A DNA stretch of 5,327 nt from JALVCQ01 sp964452325 (GCA_964452325.1 CAYVLB010000113.1:1-5327); one strand, 5' to 3'; positions 1-5,327 are shown, counted from the stretch's first letter. Notes: generated from the sequence alone by a model not told the origin. A program made the numbers and translations.

Positions 1-1
1 G

Positions 2-169
2 GAGGATGGGACGCTGTTCTTTTTGGAGATCAACACCGTGCCGGGAATGACGCCCGAGAGCATTATTCCCAAATCCGTCGCAGCGGACGGCGCATCATTT
101 GCAGACTTTCTGGACACACTCGTACGCACAACAATCGCGCACCACGGAAGAGGAAATGCGCGCGCATAG
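2..169 (+). CDS. ddl: D-alanine--D-alanine ligase, C-terminal fragment
   Basis: This is the last 55 codons of a gene whose 5' part lies outside the window. Ddl is a cytoplasmic ATP-grasp ligase that joins two D-alanines for the peptidoglycan pentapeptide. The fragment contains EINTVPGMT followed by a SIIPKS segment, which matches the conserved Ddl C-terminus (E. coli DdlB has EANTSPGMT and then SLVP). The E and N of EIN correspond to the metal-binding Glu and Asn of the ATP-grasp fold. The segment after it, with GASFADFLDTLV, fits the final helix of the family. The protein ends in a basic, His/Gly-rich tail of about ten residues with no obvious role. The TAG stop lies inside a short tandem repeat. 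The reading frame is the same as that of batD downstream, separated by this one stop. Other D-Ala-D-X ligases cannot be excluded from the C-terminus alone. Confidence 0.9.
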   Translation, partial: EDGTLFFLEINTVPGMTPESIIPKSVAADGASFADFLDTLVRTTIAHHGRGNARA

Positions 170-182
170 CGCATAGCCATAG
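163..182. repeat. Short tandem repeat at the ddl stop codon
   Basis: Two exact copies of CGCATAG (163-169, 170-176) are followed by CCATAG (177-182), which is the same unit lacking one base. The first copy contains the ddl TAG stop. With only two and a bit units this may be chance, but such tracts can slip during replication. Confidence 0.5.
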
Positions 183-195
183 GGTTCTATCACAG

Positions 196-214
196 ACCGC
201 CCACGGGCGGTTTT
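196..214 (+). terminator. Candidate Rho-independent terminator after ddl
   Basis: ACCGCC (196-201) and GGCGGT (206-211) form a perfect 6-bp GC-rich stem around the loop CACG, followed at once by a T run (211-214) and then more T-rich sequence (GTGTTACTATTTT). It sits 27 bases after the ddl stop, the usual place for an intrinsic terminator. The difficulty is that the GTG taken as the batD start follows at 215, with no room for a separate promoter. It may therefore be a partial terminator or attenuator that lets some transcription reach batD, or a chance structure inside coding sequence if batD starts further upstream. Confidence 0.6.
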
Positions 215-1756
215 GTGTTACTATTTTGGCACGGCGCACTCTGCGCGCAAAACCTTGCAACAATCCGCGCATCCTCCCCTTCGGTATCCTCTCCCAACGG
301 GACGTCCCCACCATCGGCGGATTCCGACTCGATTCCTGATGTTTTCATACGAGCGGTGGTGACGAAACGCTCCCTTTACGAAGGCGAAGGGGTGGGTGTA
401 GCATACTATCTCTATACGCGACTGCCCATCCAGGACTATGCGATAACCCATCGGCCCCCTTTCTCAGAATTTTTTGCGTATGAGGTTCCCGTACGCAATC
501 CGAAAGTACAAGAAACGCAAATCGGGAAACATCGCTATCGATACGTTAAGCTATACGAAGCCGTCGTCTTCCCATTGAAATCAGGACGATTAAAAATCCC
601 ATCACTGAAAGTGGATGCGATCGCTTTGCTGCCGCAACGGGTAGTGCGACGGTATCGTTCTCCGTTTGCTGATTTCTTCGGTGACGACCCATTCTTTCGG
701 CAATTCTTCGAGGACTTTGAACAAATGTGGGAAGATTATGCATATCAGCAACGCCTGTTGCATCTCAAGAGTGAACCATTGGTCCTTCATGTCCTCCCAT
801 TGCCTGTGAAGGGGCGGCCAGCTGATTTTTCAGGAATTGTGGGACGCTTTAGCATGGATGTTTCCTTTGACAGTACCCGGATTGGTCCAGGCAGCGCTGC
901 TACTTTGAAGGTTCGCCTTCGGGGTGAGGGAAACATCAAAATGGTGGATCTGTCGTCACCAGACCTTCCGGCAGGGTTTGAGGTTTACCCTTCCCAGGCT
1001 TCTGAAGAATATCGTGTATCGAATGGCAAGGTAAGGGGATGGAAGGAGTTTCGATTTTTGGTAGAAGCTCGTCAGCCCGGTGATTATCAATTGCCCCCCA
1101 TACATTGGAGCTACTTTGACCCCACTACCGAACGGTACGTGACGTTGAGGTCAGATTCAATTCGAATTAGGGTTCGGGGTACTCCTTTCACCGATTCAAC
1201 CATCGCTTCAACTCCTCCGCCGCAAAATGATATTTTGCCAATTGAGGAATCGGTCTCAAAGTGGTATTCCATGTCGGAGCTGGCAATACCGCATGGATGG
1301 TGGAGGGTCTACGGCATAAGTGTAGTTGTAATCATATTGGCTGGTGGCTTGATTGTGTGGGGGCGACAGCGATATGTGCAACAAGGCGGATTGTGGCGCG
1401 ACCGTCACACCTCACGAATAGCAGCAATTCGTCGGGCGGCCCATCGTGCCCTTAACCAGGGCAATGCAAATGAGTTCTTTCGCCACGTCAACGAAGGGTT
1501 CGAATTTTTATTCGAATGGAAATTGGGTTTACCTCCTGCTCGACTCACAAGTGACCGCCTTCAACGTCGGCTACTTCAAGTGTTGCCTTTTGAAGAGGCC
1601 TCTCGGGTCGTTTCACTCTGGACTACCGTTCAGGCAGAAGCCATTCGCCCAACAGTAACCGGTGAGCAGCTCCGCCAATGGTGGGAGAATATCCGCCGAT
1701 TGTGGACACGCCTTGAAAAAATCAATTCCATAACGTACCAACATGACAGCAAGTAA
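215..1756 (+). CDS. batD: BatD family membrane protein (Bacteroides aerotolerance operon)
   Basis: A 513-residue envelope protein of the BatD/oxygen-tolerance family, found with MoxR ATPases and VWA proteins. Its molecular role is not firmly known. A short hydrophobic N-terminus ends in ALCA-Q, a likely signal-peptidase site. The stretch from about residue 42 (DVFIRAVVTKRSLYEGE, then YYLYTR) is typical of the first BatD beta-sandwich. Residues 149-175 form a Phe/Asp/Glu-rich segment (FADFFGDD, FFRQFFEDFE) of a kind seen in this family. A second beta domain follows (FSMDVSFDSTRIGPGSAATLKV). One transmembrane helix spans about 366-386, followed by a basic cytoplasmic tail of about 125 residues. 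The GTG start is uncertain: it gives an 11-residue leader with no positive charge, lacks a good ribosome binding site and abuts a hairpin. The frame is open upstream to 170 but has no ATG, GTG or TTG there, and the first internal Met is near residue 171. The gene overlaps batE. Confidence 0.88.
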   Translation: MLLFWHGALCAQNLATIRASSPSVSSPNGTSPPSADSDSIPDVFIRAVVTKRSLYEGEGVGVAYYLYTRLPIQDYAITHRPPFSEFFAYEVPVRNPKVQETQIGKHRYRYVKLYEAVVFPLKSGRLKIPSLKVDAIALLPQRVVRRYRSPFADFFGDDPFFRQFFEDFEQMWEDYAYQQRLLHLKSEPLVLHVLPLPVKGRPADFSGIVGRFSMDVSFDSTRIGPGSAATLKVRLRGEGNIKMVDLSSPDLPAGFEVYPSQASEEYRVSNGKVRGWKEFRFLVEARQPGDYQLPPIHWSYFDPTTERYVTLRSDSIRIRVRGTPFTDSTIASTPPPQNDILPIEESVSKWYSMSELAIPHGWWRVYGISVVVIILAGGLIVWGRQRYVQQGGLWRDRHTSRIAAIRRAAHRALNQGNANEFFRHVNEGFEFLFEWKLGLPPARLTSDRLQRRLLQVLPFEEASRVVSLWTTVQAEAIRPTVTGEQLRQWWENIRRLWTRLEKINSITYQHDSK

Positions 1757-2486
1757 ATGGTGTTGGATCGGATGGGCGGTAGCCTGTGTTGCCCAAGGTC
1801 AGCCCATGATGGATTCGCTGTGGGTAAAAGCCAATCGGGCTTATGTGCAAGAACGATATGAGGAAGCCATTTTATACTATGATTCGCTGCTCAAGGAAGG
1901 ATGGATTGCTCCCGAACTCTATTATAACATGGGGAATGCCCATTTCCGGTTGGGACGCAACGGATGGGCATTGGCAATGTTCAAAAAAAGTCTGGAAATT
2001 CGGAATGATCGGCGAGTACGCCATAACATCAATATGGTGTATCGTCGTTTAGGAAACCCCCGTCGCTGGCCACCGCCAGTAGTGTTTCTCTATTGGTGGC
2101 AATCGTACCTACGATGGACAACTCCTCGTCGTTGGATGATCGGGGCTTTGCTAATGGGAATCATTGCGGCTGTAGCCTTTTGGGTGTTTCTGTGGACCCA
2201 CAAGCCCCGATGGGGGTATGTGATGGCAGTGGCAGGCCTCCTTCACCTTTGGGGGCTTGTTTCGGCGTGGGGGCGCCATCGACAACTCAATGCCAATGAT
2301 GAAGCCATTGTCGTTGTACCCTCTACCCTTCTTTACGCTGCCCCTTCAACCGGCAGTACCGGGCTCATTACCTTATACGAAGGCGATGAAGTGCACATCA
2401 CCGACAAAATAGCCGAGTGGTACGAAGTAACCTTGCCTGAAGGAGCCCGTGGCTGGGTATGGCAGGATGCGGTCGCCCCCATTTAG
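1743..2486 (+). CDS. batE: BatE-like TPR protein with C-terminal SH3-type domain
   Basis: A 247-residue membrane protein. Residues 1-19 look like a signal peptide (hydrophobic WIGWAVACVA). Residues 25-104 form tetratricopeptide repeats: ANRAYVQERYEEAILYYDSLL, then ELYYNMGNAHFRLGRNGWALAMFKKSLE, then an N-I-N-M capping helix, the arrangement seen in BatE. Two transmembrane helices lie at about 131-151 and 157-177, separated by a short basic loop. The last 60 residues (VPSTLLYAAPS, LYEGDEV, WYEVTLPEGARGWVWQD) match a bacterial SH3-like domain. TPRs suggest protein-protein contacts and the SH3-like domain may bind peptidoglycan or a partner; both are inferences. It overlaps batD by 14 bases and has no visible Shine-Dalgarno, so translational coupling to batD is likely. 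The neighbouring batD supports the call. BatC-type naming is possible because TPR Bat proteins are named inconsistently. Confidence 0.85.
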   Translation: MTASKWCWIGWAVACVAQGQPMMDSLWVKANRAYVQERYEEAILYYDSLLKEGWIAPELYYNMGNAHFRLGRNGWALAMFKKSLEIRNDRRVRHNINMVYRRLGNPRRWPPPVVFLYWWQSYLRWTTPRRWMIGALLMGIIAAVAFWVFLWTHKPRWGYVMAVAGLLHLWGLVSAWGRHRQLNANDEAIVVVPSTLLYAAPSTGSTGLITLYEGDEVHITDKIAEWYEVTLPEGARGWVWQDAVAPI

Positions 2487-2508
2487 ATATTCGGGTGGGA
2501 CTTTTTGA

Positions 2509-2517
2509 CATCTTTGC
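2509..2517 (+). promoter_or_regulatory. Possible Bacteroidota-type -7 box for mazG
   Basis: CATCTTTGC matches the Bacteroidota consensus TAnnTTTG(C) with one mismatch. It would place a transcription start about 20 bases before the mazG ATG. No clear TTTG -33 element is seen at the right distance, so read-through from batDE may be the main source of mazG mRNA. Confidence 0.3.
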
Positions 2518-2527
2518 ATTGCCAAAC

Positions 2528-2535
2528 GGAGAGGA
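2528..2535 (+). promoter_or_regulatory. Ribosome binding site that fixes the mazG start
   Basis: GGAGAGGA lies eight bases (from the end of AGG) before ATG 2543 and is the best Shine-Dalgarno in the window. It supports 2543 over the longer in-frame ATG at 2459, which would overlap batE. Confidence 0.7.
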
Positions 2536-2542
2536 AAAGTCT

Positions 2543-3349
2543 ATGGATGGTCATTCTTCTTTTTATTCGGTGAGCCATCACCAACTGCAACGCATTCGTC
2601 AAGTGCTGGAAGTGCTTTATCGTTTACGCAAAGAATGTCCGTGGGATGCTAAACAGACGTGGGCATCGTTGCGTCCATATACCATCGAAGAAGTATATGA
2701 ACTGGCGGAAGCATTATCGGTAGGAGATGTTGAATCTGTTAAAGAAGAGTTAGGAGATGTATGGATGCATATCATCTTGTATGCCCGAATTGCAGAAGAA
2801 AAACAATGGTTTGACCTGGGCGATGTCCTCGATGCGTTACGGGAAAAGCTCATCCGGCGGCATCCCCATATCTTTGGGCAAGAGACTGCTCAGGATGCCG
2901 ATGAAGTAGCCCGCAATTGGGAAGTGATTAAACGCCAGGAAAAGAAAAAAAGCAGTCATTTATCTGGCGTTCCCAAGCACTTACCTGCTTTGATTAAAGC
3001 ATACCGACTTCAGGAGAAGGCAGCAGGTGTGGGATTTGACTGGTCCTCTGCAGGACCTGTTATTGAAAAGATTGAGGAAGAACTTGCCGAACTGAAAAAG
3101 GCCATGCAACAATCTGATCTTGGACGGATCGAGGAAGAGATTGGTGATCTTCTTTTTGCCACCATCAACCTCGCCCGCAAGTTAGGCGTTGAACCAGAAG
3201 GTGCCCTTGAACAAACCAATCGGAAGTTTCAAGAACGTTTTGAATATATCGAACGCCAAGCCACTCGACACGGTGTTGCCTTGGAAGACCTTTCGCTGGA
3301 AGAGATGGATAAATGGTGGGAAGATGCCAAAGCATCTGGTAGCACCTAA
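2543..3349 (+). CDS. mazG: Nucleoside triphosphate pyrophosphohydrolase MazG
   Basis: This cytoplasmic enzyme hydrolyses NTPs and dNTPs to NMP plus pyrophosphate; in the family it clears aberrant nucleotides and, in E. coli, influences the stringent response. The product is 268 residues, close to the 263 of E. coli MazG, so it is the full two-domain form. The N-terminal domain has CPWDAKQTWASLRPYTIEEVYE with E49, E50 and E53, then EELGD with E69 and D72, and RRHPHIFG at 105-112. The C-terminal domain has the second metal site, E179, E180 and E183, then EEIGDLLFATINLARKLG with E199 and D202, and NRKFQERF at 226-233. The linker PKHLPALIKAYRLQEKAAGVGFDW is also typical. All EExxE...ExxD metal ligands are present in both halves. 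ATG 2543 is chosen for its Shine-Dalgarno and family length. The stop codon overlaps the convergent DUF2267 gene. Nothing here links it to a mazEF toxin-antitoxin pair. Confidence 0.96.
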   Translation: MDGHSSFYSVSHHQLQRIRQVLEVLYRLRKECPWDAKQTWASLRPYTIEEVYELAEALSVGDVESVKEELGDVWMHIILYARIAEEKQWFDLGDVLDALREKLIRRHPHIFGQETAQDADEVARNWEVIKRQEKKKSSHLSGVPKHLPALIKAYRLQEKAAGVGFDWSSAGPVIEKIEEELAELKKAMQQSDLGRIEEEIGDLLFATINLARKLGVEPEGALEQTNRKFQERFEYIERQATRHGVALEDLSLEEMDKWWEDAKASGST

Positions 3350-3358
3350 ATGCTTCGG
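3327..3358. terminator. Hairpin across the convergent mazG and DUF2267 stop codons
   Basis: CCAAAGCAT (3327-3335) pairs with ATGCTTCGG (3350-3358) over nine positions, with one A-C mismatch on the + strand that becomes a G-U pair in minus-strand RNA. Inside the loop, GGT (3338-3340) can pair with ACC (3344-3346). Both stop codons lie within the structure. On the + strand a modest T-rich stretch follows (about 3364-3376). On the minus strand no T tract follows. It may be a shared, weak terminator or a 3'-end-protecting structure. Confidence 0.42.
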
Positions 3359-3777
3359 AGGAATTTACTAATTTCTTCAGGCATCACCTTCACCACGTCA
3401 TTCCATTCACCAGGGGACACATGATGTCGGATCACCCCCAACACCGCCCGTGCCACCCGTTCTGCCTCTTCTGTTGAGTTTATCTGCCCCATGCTTCGAT
3501 GCATAATGTCAACCCAAAAGTCATTCAGCTTGTGATAGCGCTTAACGGGCTTACGGGCGGTTTTCCAGCCTTCCACGAAAAGTCCCTTTACCAACACCGG
3601 TAATTCTGAGATAACATCCACTACTTCTTCCGGAGACAAACGATCCCTAAATGGATGTACCACCACCCGAAAAAAATAAAGTGCTTTGTCTTTTTCTTCT
3701 GCTGGAAGTCCTAACTCAATAGCCACTTTCTTGAAGAATTCGTAGGCCTTGTGGAAATGCTTATCAAGGCTAGACAT
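3346..3777 (-). CDS. DUF2267-like small alpha-helical protein
   Basis: A 143-residue predicted soluble, helical protein with no signal peptide or membrane segment. It resembles DUF2267, whose function is unknown. Two related segments are visible: residues 32-66 (ALYFFRVVVHPFRDRLSPEEVVDVISELPVLVKGLF) and 109-140 (ARAVLGVIRHHVSPGEWNDVVKVMPEEISKFL). Each shows a hydrophobic helix, a LSPEE or VSPGE turn and an LP or MP helix, the repeating pattern of DUF2267. A basic linker (about 72-84, KTARKPVKRYHK) joins them. ATG 3777 is chosen because it is preceded by AGAGAA and starts just before the first helix. A TTG at 3816 in the same frame would overlap the tyrS stop and is less likely. The gene follows tyrS by 35 bases on the same strand and is probably co-transcribed with it. 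Its 3' end overlaps mazG by four bases. The family call is from memory of the motif. Confidence 0.75.
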   Translation of the reverse strand: MSSLDKHFHKAYEFFKKVAIELGLPAEEKDKALYFFRVVVHPFRDRLSPEEVVDVISELPVLVKGLFVEGWKTARKPVKRYHKLNDFWVDIMHRSMGQINSTEEAERVARAVLGVIRHHVSPGEWNDVVKVMPEEISKFLRSI

Positions 3778-3812
3778 AGCCCATTCTCTTTTTGATGGTA
3801 AAGTTACGTTAA

Positions 3813-5147
3813 TCAATCCATGTTTGCCTCCCCTCTGTTGTTGTGCTTTGCTTTTTCAAGCAAAAAGTAGTTTTTCTTGCCCTTTCTGCCAATGAGGAAT
3901 TTTTGGTGAATGAGATCGGACGGATAGATGCGATGGTCGGGAGAGGTGATGCGTTGTCGATTGACTGAAAGTCCACCGCTTTTGATAAGGCGGCGCACTT
4001 CGGCTTTTGATGGAAACGCCCTTGACTGCACCAACACTTCGACAAGGGGCATGCCCTCCGAGGGTATTTCCGGTATGGGATAAATGGGCACACCGTGAAG
4101 GGCATTGCGGATAAGATGTTCGGGTAGGGTGTGGAGGGATTCGATGGTGGATTGTTTGCCGAAAAGTACTTCGGTAGCACGGCGGGATTCGGCTAATGCA
4201 TCAGAGCCATGAACCCAAACGGTCATCTCTTCTGCCAAAGCGCGTTGAAGAATGCGTCGATGTGGCGATTCACGGTGCGATGCAATCAGCTGCTCGATCG
4301 TTTGCCGATTTTTCATTGAGAATACCACAATGAACCGTTCGGCTTCTTCATCCGATGTATTCATCCAAAACTGGTAAAATTGATAAGGGGACGTTCGTTT
4401 GGGGTCAAGCCATATATTCTGTCCTTCAGCGGTTTTCCCATATTTGGTGCCATCGGGACGTGTGAGTAATGGGCACGTGAGCCCGTAGGCTGTACGACCC
4501 ACTTTACGACGGATCAATTCGATGCCGCTGGTAATGTTTCCCCACTGATCGGAGGCTCCCATTTGGAGCATTACATTGTGATGTATCATCAAATGATAAA
4601 AATCGTAGGCTTGGAGCAATTGATAGGAAAACTCGGTGAAGGAAATACCCTGTTTAAGCCGTTGTGCAACTGATTCTTTGGATATCATATAGCTTATCGT
4701 CAAGTGCTTACCCACGTCCCGAAGAAAGGTTAATAATTTGATGGGGCCAAACCAAGTCAAGTTGTTAACAAAGATGGGATCAGGGCCTTTTGAACGACTA
4801 AAGATTGTTCGAATTTGCCTTGTAATGGCGTTGGCATTTGCCAATACTTTTTCTTGGGAAAGGAGTGGACGTTCTTCGTTTTTGCCCGAAGGGTCCCCGA
4901 TCATGCCTGTAGCCCCTCCAATAAGCACGACCGGTGTGTGTCCATGTTGTTGAAATCGTAAGAGTAGTGTTAGTGCTACCAAGTTGCCTACCGTCAACGA
5001 GTCTGAAGACGGGTCAAATCCAATGTAAGCTCGGGCTTTCGATTTTGCTGACGACAAGTAGGCTTCGATACCCGGCGTCATATCATGTAGCAAGTTTCGC
5101 CACCGTAGATCATCAACAAATGTCGATTGTGCCTGTTGTTCAGCCAT
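3813..5147 (-). CDS. tyrS: Tyrosine--tRNA ligase
   Basis: This class I synthetase charges tRNA-Tyr with tyrosine using ATP. The product is 444 residues, close to the roughly 420-430 of bacterial TyrS. Residues 14-45 (LRWR..LHDMTPG, AYIGFDP) open the catalytic domain. The HIGH region reads DPSSDSLTVGNL (45-56), with Thr52 where His is standard and Asn55 in the last position. GGATGMIGDPSGK (77-89) is intact. The tyrosine-pocket segments YQLLQAYDF (175-183) and GASDQWGNITSG (197-208) are present. The KMSKS equivalent is KYGKT (235-239), normal for TyrS. A C-terminal S4 RNA-binding domain covers about 366-433 (FPSKAEVRRLIKSGGLSVN, then GKKNYFLL). ATG 5147 is chosen over TTG 5177 because AAGGAA lies about ten bases upstream and homologues begin near this point. 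It heads a probable two-gene unit with the DUF2267 gene. Confidence 0.96.
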   Translation of the reverse strand: MAEQQAQSTFVDDLRWRNLLHDMTPGIEAYLSSAKSKARAYIGFDPSSDSLTVGNLVALTLLLRFQQHGHTPVVLIGGATGMIGDPSGKNEERPLLSQEKVLANANAITRQIRTIFSRSKGPDPIFVNNLTWFGPIKLLTFLRDVGKHLTISYMISKESVAQRLKQGISFTEFSYQLLQAYDFYHLMIHHNVMLQMGASDQWGNITSGIELIRRKVGRTAYGLTCPLLTRPDGTKYGKTAEGQNIWLDPKRTSPYQFYQFWMNTSDEEAERFIVVFSMKNRQTIEQLIASHRESPHRRILQRALAEEMTVWVHGSDALAESRRATEVLFGKQSTIESLHTLPEHLIRNALHGVPIYPIPEIPSEGMPLVEVLVQSRAFPSKAEVRRLIKSGGLSVNRQRITSPDHRIYPSDLIHQKFLIGRKGKKNYFLLEKAKHNNRGEANMD

Positions 5148-5158
5148 ACCAAATGGTT

Positions 5159-5174
5159 CCTTTTCCGGAAAGGG
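5159..5174. promoter_or_regulatory. Palindrome in the tyrS leader
   Basis: TTTCCGGAAA (5162-5171) is a perfect 10-bp palindrome. It extends to 16 bases with one mismatched pair (CCTTTTCCGGAAAGGG). On the minus strand it covers the AAGGAA ribosome binding site of tyrS and lies just after the proposed -7 box. It could be an operator, a leader hairpin or chance. Confidence 0.35.
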
Positions 5175-5182
5175 CAAAATTG
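5175..5182 (-). promoter_or_regulatory. Possible tyrS promoter -7 box
   Basis: Read on the minus strand the sequence is CAATTTTG, one mismatch from the Bacteroidota -7 consensus TAnnTTTG. A start a few bases downstream would leave a leader of about 20 bases before ATG 5147. No good TTG -33 element is seen upstream, so this is only a candidate. Confidence 0.38.
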
Positions 5183-5199
5183 ACTAAAATAAAACGGAC

Positions 5200-5228
5200 T
5201 TGAAGGAACCTCCTGATGCTACTTTTGC
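5200..5228 (+). promoter_or_regulatory. Bacteroidota-type promoter for the rightward gene
   Basis: TACTTTTGC (5220-5228) is a perfect match to the Bacteroidota -7 consensus TAnnTTTG plus the frequent trailing C. A TTG (5200-5202) lies 17 bases upstream as the -33 element. The expected transcription start, about 5232-5236, is shortly before ATG 5249. This is the clearest promoter in the window and supports both the phylum assignment and the reality of the partial gene at the right edge. Confidence 0.65.
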
Positions 5229-5248
5229 AACAATATGACATTCCGTCC

Positions 5249-5327
5249 ATGAATGTAATCGGTTTGGTTCTCAAAAATTCATTGGATCTGACAAGTAGGA
5301 TTTTGCTTAAAGATGTAGTCCAAGAGA
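5249..5327 (+). CDS. Start of an unidentified protein, cut by the window edge
   Basis: Only 26 codons are visible, beginning MNVIGLVLKNSLDLTSRILL and continuing open to the right edge. I do not recognise the protein with any confidence. The N-terminus is an amphipathic or mildly hydrophobic helix without a clear signal-peptide pattern, so a cytoplasmic or membrane-associated protein is plausible. Support for its being real comes from position: it is divergent from tyrS, with a strong Bacteroidota-type promoter ending about 20 bases before the ATG, and the upstream in-frame sequence holds a less plausible start. There is no Shine-Dalgarno, which is common in this phylum. It could still be a short spurious frame, since only 79 bases are visible. 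Confidence 0.5.
   Translation, partial: MNVIGLVLKNSLDLTSRILLKDVVQE

Noticed and set aside
63..314. Minus-strand open frame of 83 codons over the ddl end and batD start
   Set aside because: It is Arg-rich, has no recognisable domain and runs antisense to ddl and batD; it looks like a shadow frame of GC-rich coding sequence.
649..740. Phe/Asp/Glu-rich segment of BatD (about residues 146-175) as a novel insertion
   Set aside because: Similar acidic, Phe-rich stretches between the first two domains are usual in BatD proteins.
2459..2542. Upstream extension of mazG to ATG 2459
   Set aside because: The extra 28 residues overlap batE and do not belong to MazG, while ATG 2543 has a good Shine-Dalgarno and gives the family length.
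2543..3777. mazG plus DUF2267 as a defence or toxin-antitoxin unit
   Set aside because: The genes are convergent, MazG is the full-length housekeeping type, and no toxin, nuclease or ATPase lies nearby.
3797..3804. TAACTTTA on the minus strand as a promoter for the DUF2267 gene
   Set aside because: It differs from TAnnTTTG in the last base, has no TTG at the right distance, and transcription from tyrS already explains expression.
3778..3816. TTG 3816 as the DUF2267 start, overlapping the tyrS stop as TTGA
   Set aside because: Overlapping starts of this kind occur, but ATG 3777 has a purine-rich AGAGAA upstream and begins at the first predicted helix.
5148..5177. Upstream extension of tyrS to TTG 5177
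   Set aside because: It would translate through the ribosome binding site of ATG 5147 and start at the proposed -7 promoter box.
4934..5203. Plus-strand open frame antisense to the tyrS 5' end
   Set aside because: It lies opposite the conserved catalytic core of TyrS and its translation has no family features; the real rightward gene starts at 5249.
5148..5248. T-box or other riboswitch ahead of tyrS
   Set aside because: The leader is too short and lacks the T-box sequence; T-boxes are mainly a Firmicutes device.

Overview
The window reads as ordinary chromosomal DNA from a member of the Bacteroidota/Chlorobiota group. Three things point there: a BatD-BatE pair (Bacteroides aerotolerance family), TAnnTTTG-type promoter boxes, including one perfect match at 5220-5227, and mostly weak or absent Shine-Dalgarno sequences. 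I cannot name the genus. There is no sign of a mobile element, CRISPR array, tRNA, rRNA or phage gene, and no gene-free stretch longer than about 100 bases.

Layout, left to right. The 3' end of a D-alanine--D-alanine ligase gene (ddl, + strand) enters from the left edge and stops at 169. A GC-rich hairpin followed by TTTT lies at 196-214, directly against the only plausible start of batD (+, 215-1756). batE (+, 1743-2486) overlaps the end of batD by 14 bases. mazG (+, 2543-3349) follows after 56 bases, with its own Shine-Dalgarno and a possible promoter. On the minus strand a two-gene unit runs the other way: tyrS (5147 down to 3813), then a small DUF2267-like gene (3777 down to 3346). The DUF2267 and mazG stop codons overlap convergently inside a hairpin-forming sequence. 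A 101-base divergent intergenic region (5148-5248) carries promoter candidates for tyrS and for an unidentified rightward gene that starts at 5249 and leaves the window.

How the genes relate. BatD and BatE are envelope proteins that normally work with MoxR-type ATPases and the VWA proteins BatA/BatB; none of those is visible here. Ddl (peptidoglycan precursor), MazG (cleavage of NTPs, including aberrant ones) and TyrS (tRNA charging) are housekeeping enzymes, so most of this gene order looks incidental rather than a dedicated system.

The points most worth a second look are the unresolved batD start with its overlapping terminator-like hairpin, the unusual TVGN variant of the class I HIGH signature in TyrS, the DUF2267 gene placed behind tyrS, and the hairpin across the convergent stops. 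I found no convincing new multi-gene system.
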